Source: Lyngbya sp. CCAP 1446/10
Lineage (GTDB): Bacteria; Cyanobacteriota; Cyanobacteriia; Cyanobacteriales; Microcoleaceae
Length of the DNA: 64,000 nt
NCBI RefSeq assembly: GCF_026130175.1
Contig: NZ_JAIGNI010000014.1
Span: 1 to 64,000, forward strand
Reading direction: 5' to 3'
Under the pieces are notes generated by a model, which saw only the letters and a program-made list of their open reading frames with translations, searched no databases and was not told the origin of the DNA. A program made the translations under genes and the position numbers. Below, piece after piece: positions 1-8,526 of the stretch (positions are counted from its first letter, which is position 1; every line of letters starts with the position of its first letter).

Positions 1-1
1 T

Positions 2-115
2 CTCGACGCAAAAAGTCTTCAAGATTGGCTATTTAACCTTCTCTCTCTTGAGTTTTTGAGCAACAGCTTGCCGGATCTTCCAAGGCAGCTACTTTTAGAT
101 GCGATCGTTTTTTAG
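2..115 (+). CDS. C-terminal end of an unidentified protein (partial)
   Basis: An open frame enters from the left edge and stops at TAG 113-115. The 37 visible residues are leucine-rich (ends DLPRQLLLDAIVF) and could be a helical C-terminus. I do not recognise the family, and there is too little sequence to exclude a chance open frame. The following ~260 bases up to 375 hold no convincing gene. Confidence 0.3.
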   Translation, partial: LDAKSLQDWLFNLLSLEFLSNSLPDLPRQLLLDAIVF

Positions 116-374
116 TCTAAACTCCAGTTACTCAACGCTTCCCTTACCATCATTTCACGCTCATGCCAGTGATCGCCATCCAGAACTTGGAAAGCACAGA
201 ACATTGGCTCTAGGAAAACCGGCGATAAAAACTAACACCTCCAGCCACCGCCCCCTGGTTTTTTGAGTTTGTGACTCCAGGGCTGACCGTCGCGGACTCG
301 AAAACTTGAGAAGCCACCGCCACACAACCACTGTTAAGCTTGCTAAATTGGGAGTAGTTTAAAAAATCAACCTT

Positions 375-698
375 ATGAATTTCATCACTTTCTTGCAAAA
401 TATCAACAGCAACATCTTCAGCAGCATCGCTATTTTATTGAATTTGGTGCTGTTCGTTCAAATGATGGACGCCTGTTGCCGGGGAATTCGTCGGGGCTGG
501 ACGATCGGTGAAGCAACCACTGGCAAAATAACCGAACTCGGTTTTTACACAGCCATGCTGTTTGGTGCGTGGCAGTGGTGGCCGCACAAGTTGGTTTTGT
601 TAACTATATTTCCTCAATGCGCGTTTGTGGTGTTTGCTGGGGGATTGGTCGGCTGTACGGTCAAGTGGGGTGTCGATCGAACGTTTTGGCGTAGCTGA
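375..698 (+). CDS. Small predicted membrane protein
   Basis: A 107-residue protein with a hydrophobic N-terminal stretch (about residues 15-32) and a second hydrophobic part (about 55-95), so two or three membrane spans are likely. A GGAG lies upstream of the ATG, rather far away. It shows no catalytic motif and I do not recognise the family. The minus-strand gene downstream seems to overlap it only because that gene's frame runs on past a frameshift. Its repaired end is at 732, so the two genes converge without overlap, which supports this one as real. Confidence 0.5.
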   Translation: MNFITFLQNINSNIFSSIAILLNLVLFVQMMDACCRGIRRGWTIGEATTGKITELGFYTAMLFGAWQWWPHKLVLLTIFPQCAFVVFAGGLVGCTVKWGVDRTFWRS

Positions 699-731
699 TA
701 ATTTAAGGATACTGCTTCACTTGCGATCGCC

Positions 732-1081
732 TCACACCGAATCGTCCATCCATCCGCACTCCGAACAATCCCAATGCACCGGGGTATTTCGTACTTGGGG
801 AACGGATGCGAGCACTGGGGACACCGGCCGGTAAACAAAGGGTGCGCGTCCAGTAGTTCTAATTGTTCCGCTGCCGTCCACCGCAGCCTCGGTTGCGGGA
901 TGAGTTCGCCGTTGTAGTAACTCACCCCTTCTGGTTCCCACAGTTCATCGGGTGCCGTGTTCGGATCTTCACGGAAGTCCAAGCAAGTGTCGGCTGTCGG
1001 GCCCGTGGGATGGACGGCACAGATTAAGTGGGGGTTGCGGGCATAGAGGAGACAGCGATCGCACTGGGGAAGTTTGGGCAT
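732..1081 (-). pseudogene. Conserved cyanobacterial zinc-ribbon protein with a C-terminal frameshift
   Basis: The N-terminal ~95 residues start MPKLPQCDRCLLYARNPHL and carry CxxC pairs (CDRC; CPQC near residue 87), typical of a small cyanobacterial zinc-ribbon family of unknown function. After the motif HPFPKYEIP the frame turns to an unrelated tail that runs to 614. The neighbouring frame reads VHWDCSECGWMDDSV and stops at 732, which gives the expected last CxxC and acidic end. Restoring one C in the four-C run (GGGG at 781-784 on the plus strand) joins the halves into ~117 residues. This is either a sequencing error or a recent inactivating mutation. Confidence 0.7.
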
Positions 1082-1161
1082 GGCGCAGCGGTTGGGTGTT
1101 GGGGGTTGGTTGAGTTTGGCTCAAAATCTGAGATGGAGGACGATCGCTGGCGTTGTGTAGC

Positions 1162-2616
1162 TCAGACTCCTATTAGTTTTTTTGCTCCTTCAATATAGAA
1201 AAGTCTGAGACGTTCGTTAAAAGCAGTTAAGTCAGGTTCGCCATGTAAAGGAGTTCTTAAAAGTTCCACTTTTTCTCCATTTACTTCTGCCAACAAAACA
1301 AGTTCATTACCTGTTGCATATCCTCTAAATTTAGGAAAAAAACTATCTGGTAAAAATCCGTTGGTGATCCCGTGGTTTTCTGAGAAACTTAGCTGAGTCC
1401 AATCAATGTCAATCCTATCGAAATCACGGCTTTTTAAGTATACTTTAGTGTGAACTGTACCAAAGCCTTTTCCAAGTTCGCCTGCAACAGTTCGACTCAT
1501 GTTATAAAGTTCCCGATTAAGCTGTTTGGCAAGTTCTTTAAAAGACTGGCGTTGGGCATAATCAGATGAAGTTGATACTTTATTTTGGATTTGAGCAATA
1601 TATTGTTCGGCATTGTGAATGTTCTGATTTGTGTCAAGGCAAGCTATCAAGGCTTGTTGTAGCTCAGGTATAGATTGCCAGCGGTAGTCGATATGAGTTG
1701 CAAAAGCTCGGTCAAAGATTCCCTTCACTTTAGCCAGCAAATCGTTAGGGTGTTTCGACAAAGCCCTTTGACTTTCCGGTCTTTGATGAGGCATTCTTCC
1801 TTCGTGGTCGAGCAAAGTGACAGGATGCGAGCCGGCGATGGTAAAAAATAATATCCCGCAGCATTGCGTAATATCAGCCCTGGGGTCACGCTGCATACTG
1901 CTATTTACCTGAAGTTCGGGAAGTGCTAAAAATCTGTTTCCCAGTTGCTGCCCAGCGGGGGTCAAAATAGTTTTGTCAGCATCAGATTCATTAAATGATA
2001 TGCCAAAATCTATCACAACTGGCTCGCTAAGGTCATCGTTGCGGATGATAATGTTATCCGGCTTGATATCTCGGTGGACTATGCCAGCATTGTGACAGTA
2101 TTGTACAGTCTTTAGAAGTTTCAGAACAAGATTAACAGCATCCGCAATCTCCACAGGTTGAGCGGAGTCTAGGAATTGTGAAAGTGTTTTTCCTTCAATG
2201 AACTCACCAACCATATAAAGCGGAACATCAAGACAATCAAATTGCTCGAAATTCGATTCAATCAAGCGCGGAATGCCTGGGGAATCGAGGGTTCTCAACG
2301 CAGCAACCTCTCTGTACATTCTCCTACGTCTTTCAGGAGCTTTCTGATTTTTGAGTATTTTTAAGACAAAACTCTGAGACAAAGTTGCAGAATCTTTAGG
2401 TTTGACAAGAAAAGTATCTCCCTGCCCGCCACCCCCAATAGACCTGACAATTTCCCATTTTTCATCCCAAGGTTTGTTTTTCTGTTTGACCACATTCTTT
2501 ATCCTTCTTTCCAAACTTGGGTTGCTTATCTGTTTCTGATACCCGCAGTACGCTCGTTCCCTCAGAGCAAGCCAGTCGGCATCAAGCACGAGAGAGCTAA
2601 ATATAGGGGTAATCAA
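1162..2616 (-). CDS. Ser/Thr protein kinase with a unique C-terminal domain
   Basis: Eukaryotic-type protein kinase of 484 residues. The glycine-rich loop GGGGQGD is at 61-67, the ATP-binding Lys is in VLKIL near 86, the catalytic loop HRDIKPDN is at 181-188, and DFG is at 203-205, so it should be active. The kinase domain ends near residue 330. The last ~150 residues are an uncharacterised soluble domain, and there is no transmembrane segment. Its start overlaps the stop of the upstream HEPN-like gene by 20 bp, which indicates translational coupling and a shared role. A kinase that controls or responds to the HEPN protein is a reasonable inference, not shown. Confidence 0.88.
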   Translation of the reverse strand: MITPIFSSLVLDADWLALRERAYCGYQKQISNPSLERRIKNVVKQKNKPWDEKWEIVRSIGGGGQGDTFLVKPKDSATLSQSFVLKILKNQKAPERRRRMYREVAALRTLDSPGIPRLIESNFEQFDCLDVPLYMVGEFIEGKTLSQFLDSAQPVEIADAVNLVLKLLKTVQYCHNAGIVHRDIKPDNIIIRNDDLSEPVVIDFGISFNESDADKTILTPAGQQLGNRFLALPELQVNSSMQRDPRADITQCCGILFFTIAGSHPVTLLDHEGRMPHQRPESQRALSKHPNDLLAKVKGIFDRAFATHIDYRWQSIPELQQALIACLDTNQNIHNAEQYIAQIQNKVSTSSDYAQRQSFKELAKQLNRELYNMSRTVAGELGKGFGTVHTKVYLKSRDFDRIDIDWTQLSFSENHGITNGFLPDSFFPKFRGYATGNELVLLAEVNGEKVELLRTPLHGEPDLTAFNERLRLFYIEGAKKLIGV

Positions 2617-3919
2617 ACAGCTTTAGCAGGACAATCTCTAGGTAGCGCAGACCGAGACTCCATGCTTCCGTTCCGATTTCTTGCGAAGATCCGCATCCTT
2701 TATTATGGTGATTTTTCGGGTTGTAATGAACGATGGCGTTCCGTATTTCAGTAATCGCCTGCGGGCCATCTACCCAATTTAGTTGATTCGCTAACTTAGT
2801 CAAATTAATTAAGTCAGTGGGTAGTTTTAAGTCTATCCCCAAAGATGACAGCAAGAGTCTCACTTGATCGGCGGCTGGGAGCTTTTGAAACCCATTTTGA
2901 CTGAGGCTGCGTTTATCTTGTACCAATAAGACCCATGCCAGTCGTTCTAATGCTGTTTGCTGTAAAACAATCGCACCATTTACTCCTCCAGCTTGCTTTT
3001 TACTCTCCACATACCAGTGAATAGAGTCTTGCACCAACTCCCGCCAGTTTTTATCCTGCCATCGGCGCATAAAACCGGGAAAGGCTTCAACTAGCTCGGT
3101 TGAATCTGTATCAAACCACGTATCAGTGTTTTGCCACGAGTCAGCCCGACAAGCTGACCATTCCTCAAAAACCTGCGTCCCTTCGGCATCAAAACCAGCA
3201 ATCAGCATGGGAGCCAGCCACAGTCCTCTGGCAAATGAAAGGTAATAGGAAAATGCTTCTAACAGGTCGCGAGCATCGTTCATTGAGAAGGGGGTTCGAT
3301 CTAACCGCTCCAGTTGACAGATATGGGTTAGACTATAGCCACCTTGAGACTGAAGCAACTCGTAAATATCCCAACTGTCGGGAAGAGTTGCTAATACTAT
3401 CCGCCAATCTCCAGTCTTAAAGGCCAACTGCCCGTCAAACCTCCATTGCAACCAACCTTTTCGTTCTTCTTCTTCATCTTCATCTTCTTCATTCATTCCC
3501 AATGTGTTGAAAATGTTGAAGAACAGAAAGTTAGGTAAGTGAAACACTAAGAATGTTAATTCCTGACCCTTGCTTTTTACAATTGTTTCGCAAGAATAGC
3601 CTGATATTACAGACCTATTGTCTCCAGAATATATTGTCCTTTGTGAAATGCGAACTTTTACGCTGCTGCCAATCTCTGTCAGTATTAGGGTAATATCATT
3701 CCCATCAATCCGCGTCTCGGTGAAATGAATAAACTCAAACTTAACGCATGGAGATGGGAACCACCCAAAGGTTGCGGTTGCTTGACCTTCAATGACCTGT
3801 TCATCTTTAATCAACTCAGCAAAACCTTGGTACAGTTGTATCGGCTGATTGGGATAGTGCCCTAAATAAAGTGTGGGCTGAGGGAGATGATTGCTCGAAA
3901 CCGAATTAGCAGAACTCAT
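2597..3919 (-). CDS. HEPN-like protein, candidate RNase/abortive-infection effector
   Basis: A 440-residue protein. The N-terminal ~140 residues look beta-rich, the middle is mixed with an acidic patch (EEDEDEEEE near 142-150), and the last ~130 residues are helical. The C-terminal part contains TEIRNAIVHYNP, which fits the R-x4-H motif that forms the active site of HEPN ribonucleases. The layout (N-terminal sandwich plus C-terminal HEPN-type helices) resembles ApeA-like abortive-infection proteins, but this is judged by eye. The downstream Ser/Thr kinase overlaps it by 20 bp. Function is inferred. Alternatively it is a non-catalytic HEPN adaptor. Confidence 0.55.
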   Translation of the reverse strand: MSSANSVSSNHLPQPTLYLGHYPNQPIQLYQGFAELIKDEQVIEGQATATFGWFPSPCVKFEFIHFTETRIDGNDITLILTEIGSSVKVRISQRTIYSGDNRSVISGYSCETIVKSKGQELTFLVFHLPNFLFFNIFNTLGMNEEDEDEEEERKGWLQWRFDGQLAFKTGDWRIVLATLPDSWDIYELLQSQGGYSLTHICQLERLDRTPFSMNDARDLLEAFSYYLSFARGLWLAPMLIAGFDAEGTQVFEEWSACRADSWQNTDTWFDTDSTELVEAFPGFMRRWQDKNWRELVQDSIHWYVESKKQAGGVNGAIVLQQTALERLAWVLLVQDKRSLSQNGFQKLPAADQVRLLLSSLGIDLKLPTDLINLTKLANQLNWVDGPQAITEIRNAIVHYNPKNHHNKGCGSSQEIGTEAWSLGLRYLEIVLLKLFDYPYI

Positions 3920-4108
3920 ATAGATTTTTTCGGGAGTTTGATTTCAGTGTACTACACAATGTACGACAAACTCTAATTTGATACAACAAAATCAGTTAAT
4001 CCCTTTGGGAAAGTACAAATCATCCCCCGGAAGCCGTCGCTCGATAACTTCTTGTCGATTCTCAAACAACACTGACTGATAGGTCTGAGTAAAGCGCAGA
4101 TTATACTC

Positions 4109-4118
4109 AACCTGAGTG
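4109..4118. repeat. Target-site duplication, left copy
   Basis: AACCTGAGTG directly abuts the left inverted repeat of the IS and is identical to 5602-5611. Confidence 0.93.
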
Positions 4119-5601
4119 CAATGGCACTGAAAAAGACTTAATCACGTTCGCAGTTTAGCTTTCAAGACAGAGCGAGGTTCCTGCATTCGAGGATACGGTT
4201 TCGGTCTGCGTTTCAAAACTCGCTTGTTCAGAACGGTCGGGTCGAATCGTGAGTAAATTAGTTGCCACCTGTTCCAAAAGTAATTGACGCCATTGTCGCT
4301 GTTGACATTTTCCTGTAGTTGCCAACAGCGTCAATAACAGATTAAACTGCTGCCTGGTTGATTGGAATGAGAGTTGAAAAACTGTATTTTTTGACGAAGA
4401 TACAGCCTGCCACATAATGGTACGCAACAAAGTGTAAGCTAATAAATGTGTCCAGATTTCTTTTCTCACCATCACCGGAGTTTTAGCTGTTAACATCTCC
4501 ATTTTCAGCGTTGTTTTGACATAGCGTAAATTTACTTCTGCTGCCGACCAACGAAGTCCATATAAAGAAGTCAACCTTTCAACAGTATACCGTTTGGCAT
4601 CCACCAATGTGGTCACTATAATAATACGCTCAGCTCGGAAGCCTCGGCGTTTAATTCGCAGGCATACTTCTCGGACGATGAAACTAGAAGGTAATGCCTC
4701 GAATTCCTCAATAGTCATATGGTTGGGACACTGCCGGGGCTTATTCCAGACGACTTTATGGTCGCCAATTCCCAACTTCTTTCCCCGTCTAAAGTCAGTT
4801 TTACGGAGATGATTTTTCCGAAAAACAGCATCGGCGCCTCGCTCTTTTACGCTTGACTAAATCGACATAATTACCATAAGCTTGATCCGCCAATATCACA
4901 TCGTCGGGGACTAAATTTGCATAAATTAAACGGCTCATCACAATCTCACTGCTTGCCAAGGATGCTATGCCAGCAGATACCACAGCCCCTGTCACCAATG
5001 AAAAGAGTACCACCATTTTAGCGATGGGAAACCCACACCCTGGTTTTTGATTGCTGTGTTGCGGATACTCGGCTTGATTTTCAGGAGTATCGCTCATCAA
5101 CACTGTTGTTCCATCTAGTACCCGCACTCGTCGTCCACACCATTGTTGTTCTATGGGAACTTGCGCTTCTAAAGCAAGAGCGACTATGGGTACTAACTGT
5201 TGAACGAGTTTTTCTGGTAATCGCTTACGAGCTTTACTGTATGCCCCGGTGTCAGAAGAAGGAGGCTTGAGTCCGGCCGCACTTAGCCATGTACTCATCC
5301 GCTTCACGGCTTGACTCAAGCTTTTGTCGGGATCGAGTACCTGGGATACCATCGCCCACAAGGTGACTATCGGTGTGTAGATGCTTTGGTAGTAGGTGAT
5401 TTTCTGATTCGCTAGAAGCGAATGGACTAGCTCATCTGGCAGTAGCTTCTCCCAAGGTGAGGCAACGCTCTGCAAAAATTGTTGTTTGAGAATGCACGCA
5501 CGATTTGGCATAATGGAGAGAGATATTTTGGTTTGTAAGGCAATGATCTATATATATATTGCCTTACAGATTTTTTTTTGCTCACTTTTTCAGTGCCATT
5601 G
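4119..5601. mobile_element. Complete IS4-family insertion sequence, 1483 bp
   Basis: Both ends carry the inverted repeat CAATGGCACTGAAAAAG (17 bp, identical), one reading inwards from 4119 and the other from 5601. The perfect 10-bp direct repeat AACCTGAGTG flanks the element at 4109-4118 and 5602-5611, in the 9-12 bp range typical of IS4. It splits a host gene. Its single transposase gene is frameshifted, so this copy is probably non-autonomous now. Confidence 0.92.
4155..5511 (-). pseudogene. IS4-type transposase, split by a +1 frameshift
   Basis: The N-terminal part (5511-4801) contains VRVLDGTTVLMSDTP and ILADQAYGNYVDL, the regions expected to carry the first catalytic aspartates of the DDE fold. 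The C-terminal part (from about 4840 down to 4155) contains LYGLRWSAAEVNLRYVKTTL, the YREK-like region with the catalytic Glu. The frame breaks near 4845 in an AAAA run. Removing one A gives ...VKRKERGADAVFRKNHL.., which continues smoothly. The shift needed is +1, unlike the usual programmed -1 slippage, so an inactivating insertion or a sequencing error is more likely. Confidence 0.85.
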
Positions 5602-5611
5602 AACCTGAGTG
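5602..5611. repeat. Target-site duplication, right copy
   Basis: AACCTGAGTG directly abuts the right inverted repeat of the IS and is identical to 4109-4118. Both lie inside the reading frame of the interrupted gene. Confidence 0.93.
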
Positions 5612-5988
5612 CGCTTGATTTCAAATGCCACATCAGCCCGCCGTTCTATGGATTCTGCCATGCTAGCTTGGACTAAAGCTTGGGCTTTCTGATTGCCTTT
5701 GTTTGCTTGATTGAGCCAGTATGCCGTAGCTAATACAATGGGAATAGGCTTGATTAATTGAGCGTCACCTTCTACGGGAATGCTTTCAGCTTGGGTAAAG
5801 TTATAGCCGCTAAAAGGCAGAGCTAATGGTGATTTGCCATTGATAAAGCGGGTCAGCGATTGTTTTTGCTTGTCCACAGCACCCATAACGCCAATCGCAT
5901 CGACTTTATAGCCGCCATCGGGGAGCTGGTAAACAACCAGCGGAATTACACCTAAAAGGATGGTGGCAGAAATAGCTTTAACTGTCAT

Positions 5989-6318
5989 CTGTTAGTTCAA
6001 ATAAATTGTAATTGCTAGAGATTAGCCCCTGTTTGACTAATTAATCAATAATACTTGTGAGCAAAGAATTTAGTTTGCGGACTACCGAACCTAGTTAGTT
6101 CGGTTTACTGCACTATGACGTTGCATAGCTCAAGCGATTGCCCGTCCGTTCGCCTGATGTTTCAAAAACTCTGCCTCGCCTCTCGTCGCGTAGGATGCTA
6201 CAGTTTTGGCGATCGTACAAAAAAATTTGCCTCCGTTGAAGGTAATAGTGGAAAGCACTTTACAGGAATTGGGAAACATGAGTTCAGCAACCGGTTTTGA
6301 GCGATACCTGGAAAATAT
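5989..6318. other. Intergenic stretch, no gene seen
   Basis: About 330 bases between the interrupted gene and the WD40 gene. It holds a short hairpin, CCGAAC/GTTCGG, at about 6085-6103 that could act in transcription ending. The open frames here are short and show no recognisable protein. Confidence 0.5.
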
Positions 6319-8526
6319 TCATGACAGCGATCGCTCTTTGAATCCATCCATGCCTTCCAACCGTAAAAAACTTATTCTATCTGAGCGTCCACCAGCAACA
6401 ATGGTCACTCCATCAGGAGAAATAGCACAAGCGTTTACCTCTCCCTCACAGTCAAAGGTTGTAAGATCCTCACCACTATTTAAATCCCAAACTTTTATGG
6501 TTTTATCCCATGAACCCGAAACGACAAATCGCCCATCCGGTGTAATCGCGACTGTCTTCACCCAATAGTAGTGACCAATCAAAGTATTCAGTTCTGTTCC
6601 ATTATTGATATCCCAGACCTTAAGAGTATTGTCATTAGATGCTGAAACTGCTAATTTTCCGTCTGGAGTAATGGCTACTGCATTTACTAAATCAGTATGT
6701 CCAGTAAGAGTATGCAGTTCTGTTCCACTATTGATATCCCATACCTTGAGGGTTTTATTTCGTAAAGCTGAAATAGCGAGTCGTCCATCAGGAGTAATGA
6801 CAACTGCTGATGCAGACTGTTCATTTATCACACGAAGTTCTGTTCCACTATCAAAATCCCAGACTCTAAGACTTTTGTTGGGAGATTCAGAAATAATCTG
6901 TTGACCATTAGGAGTAATAGCAAGTACCTCTCCGAAATAGTATCCAGTTATAGTACGAAGTTCATTCCCACTATGTAAATCCCATATTCTAATAGTGCGA
7001 TCGTCAGAAGCGGAAATAACGTGTTTGCAATCAGGAGTAATCACCACTCCATTTACATGGTCTTTATGTCCAGTTAAAGTACGTATTTCAGTTCCAGTTG
7101 CTAAATCCCATATTTTGAGAGTACGGTCTTCGGAACTGGAAACAGTAAGTCGTCCATCGGAACTAATGACGACTCTATTTATCCAGTCTTCATGCCCGAT
7201 TTTACCAATATCTTCTGCTGATAAATCCCAGACTCTAAGGGTATTATCTGAGGAAGCAGAAACCGCCCATTTTCCATCATGGGTAATAGCAATTGCATTC
7301 ACAATTAAGCTATGTCCAGAAAGAATTCGGAGTTCTTGCCTTGTTTGCAAATCGTAAACTTTAATAGGACTGGCATTTGAACCACAAATAGCTAGTTTTC
7401 CATCTGGAGTAATAGCTACTGAGTGGAAACGATAAGCCTCTTCTATGACAATAGATACTTCATTTTCACTACTTAAGTCCCAGACTCTGAGAGTATCATC
7501 ATCAGCAGCCGAAACCACCCATTTCCCGTCTGGAGTAATAGCCACTGCTCGTACTGCGCCAGTATGTCCAGTGAGGATACGCAACTCGGTTCCTCTCTGC
7601 AAATCCCAAACTCTAAGAGTTTTATCCCATGCGCTAGAGACTGCTAGTTTACCATCAGGGGTAACGGCAACTGCATTCACCGACTCCGTATGTCCGATGA
7701 GGGTATGTACTTCGTTTCCACTATTCAAATCCCAAATTTTGAGAGTATGATCTTGTGAAGCAGAGATAATAAGTTTACCATCTAGAGTAATAGCAACTGC
7801 ATTTACCCCATTTTTATGCCCTGTTAGGGTACGCAGTTCACTTCTATTATGTAAATCCCAAACTTTGAGAGTACGATCGTTGGAAGCGGAAATCGCTAAT
7901 TGTCCATTAGGAGCGATCGCAACCCCATTAATCTCACCAGCGTGCCCAGTGAGGGTATACAACTCAACTCCAGTGTATAAATCCCAGACTTTGAGAGTGC
8001 GATCGTCTGAACCAGAAACAGCTATTTTTCCATCAGGGGTAACAGCAACTGCTTTCACCCAGTCACGATGTCCGGTGAGGGTGCGGACTAATGTTCCTTC
8101 TGGTGGTGTCAGATTAGATGTCAAAGGACGCAACCAGGGATATCCCAATTCCTTTGTTTGAGCAAGCATTGCTTGAAGTTCAGGCTGTTTGAAGGACAGT
8201 AAACGACCCCAGAGTTGTCCTGGTAGTTGTGCTGGATCATCAGCCAAAACATTTGCCGCTAAGTTAATTGCACTTTTAATTAATTTCAGACTAGCTTTTT
8301 TTTCATCAGATATCAGAATATCAGGTGCTAAAGCTAAATCATAATCTTCAATTAATACCTGTGGTGTTAAATCATAAACCTTAGCCTCAATGAAATCAAA
8401 ATCAGTCAAAAAGCGAAATAATTTATTGTTATGACCAGCTTGTGCCATGTGAAATGGTAAGTTTTTCAAGGCATAATTTCGATTGTCATCAGATAAACTG
8501 GCTAACCAATCAAATATCTTCATCAT
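6319..8526 (-). CDS. WD40 beta-propeller protein, likely sensor half of a STAND system
   Basis: About 735 residues. A helical N-terminus (to ~140, with LTDFDFIEAKV as seen in cyanobacterial NACHT-WD40 proteins) is followed by about 14 WD40 repeats of the form LTGHxxxVNAVAITPDGKxAVSASxDxTLKVWDL. This is enough for two seven-bladed propellers. The start is ATG 8526 or 8523, inside the end of the upstream STAND gene (overlap 14-17 bp). A single-base change at the overlap would fuse the two genes, so they are probably two halves of one STAND-WD40 protein or a coupled pair. The propellers probably bind a trigger ligand (family knowledge). Confidence 0.9.
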   Translation of the reverse strand: MMKIFDWLASLSDDNRNYALKNLPFHMAQAGHNNKLFRFLTDFDFIEAKVYDLTPQVLIEDYDLALAPDILISDEKKASLKLIKSAINLAANVLADDPAQLPGQLWGRLLSFKQPELQAMLAQTKELGYPWLRPLTSNLTPPEGTLVRTLTGHRDWVKAVAVTPDGKIAVSGSDDRTLKVWDLYTGVELYTLTGHAGEINGVAIAPNGQLAISASNDRTLKVWDLHNRSELRTLTGHKNGVNAVAITLDGKLIISASQDHTLKIWDLNSGNEVHTLIGHTESVNAVAVTPDGKLAVSSAWDKTLRVWDLQRGTELRILTGHTGAVRAVAITPDGKWVVSAADDDTLRVWDLSSENEVSIVIEEAYRFHSVAITPDGKLAICGSNASPIKVYDLQTRQELRILSGHSLIVNAIAITHDGKWAVSASSDNTLRVWDLSAEDIGKIGHEDWINRVVISSDGRLTVSSSEDRTLKIWDLATGTEIRTLTGHKDHVNGVVITPDCKHVISASDDRTIRIWDLHSGNELRTITGYYFGEVLAITPNGQQIISESPNKSLRVWDFDSGTELRVINEQSASAVVITPDGRLAISALRNKTLKVWDINSGTELHTLTGHTDLVNAVAITPDGKLAVSASNDNTLKVWDINNGTELNTLIGHYYWVKTVAITPDGRFVVSGSWDKTIKVWDLNSGEDLTTFDCEGEVNACAISPDGVTIVAGGRSDRISFLRLEGMDGFKERSLS

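Larger units (their letters stand above)
3992..5988 (-). pseudogene. Conserved unknown gene interrupted by an IS4-type insertion
   Basis: The N-terminal part (5988 down to 5602) starts MTVKAISATILLGVIPLVV and runs to FEIKRTQV. The C-terminal part resumes beyond the IS as EYNLRFTQTYQSVLFENRQE and ends PKGIN at 3992. Removing the IS and one copy of its 10-bp duplication restores one open frame of about 167 residues, so the gene was intact before insertion. The stretch SMAESIERRADVAF is helical. I do not recognise a named family; a phage-antirepressor-like cyanobacterial protein is possible. Confidence 0.72.

Noticed and set aside
614-731. Extension of the zinc-ribbon frame past 732, overlapping the membrane protein gene
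   Set aside because: The family's true C-terminus is in the other frame and stops at 732. The extension is an effect of the frameshift.
6400-8100. Regularly spaced similar blocks (~125 bp period) that could suggest a repeat array or CRISPR-like structure, plus many plus-strand open frames repeating SQTLRVLS
   Set aside because: The period and content are explained by WD40 repeats encoded on the minus strand. The plus-strand frames are their mirror.
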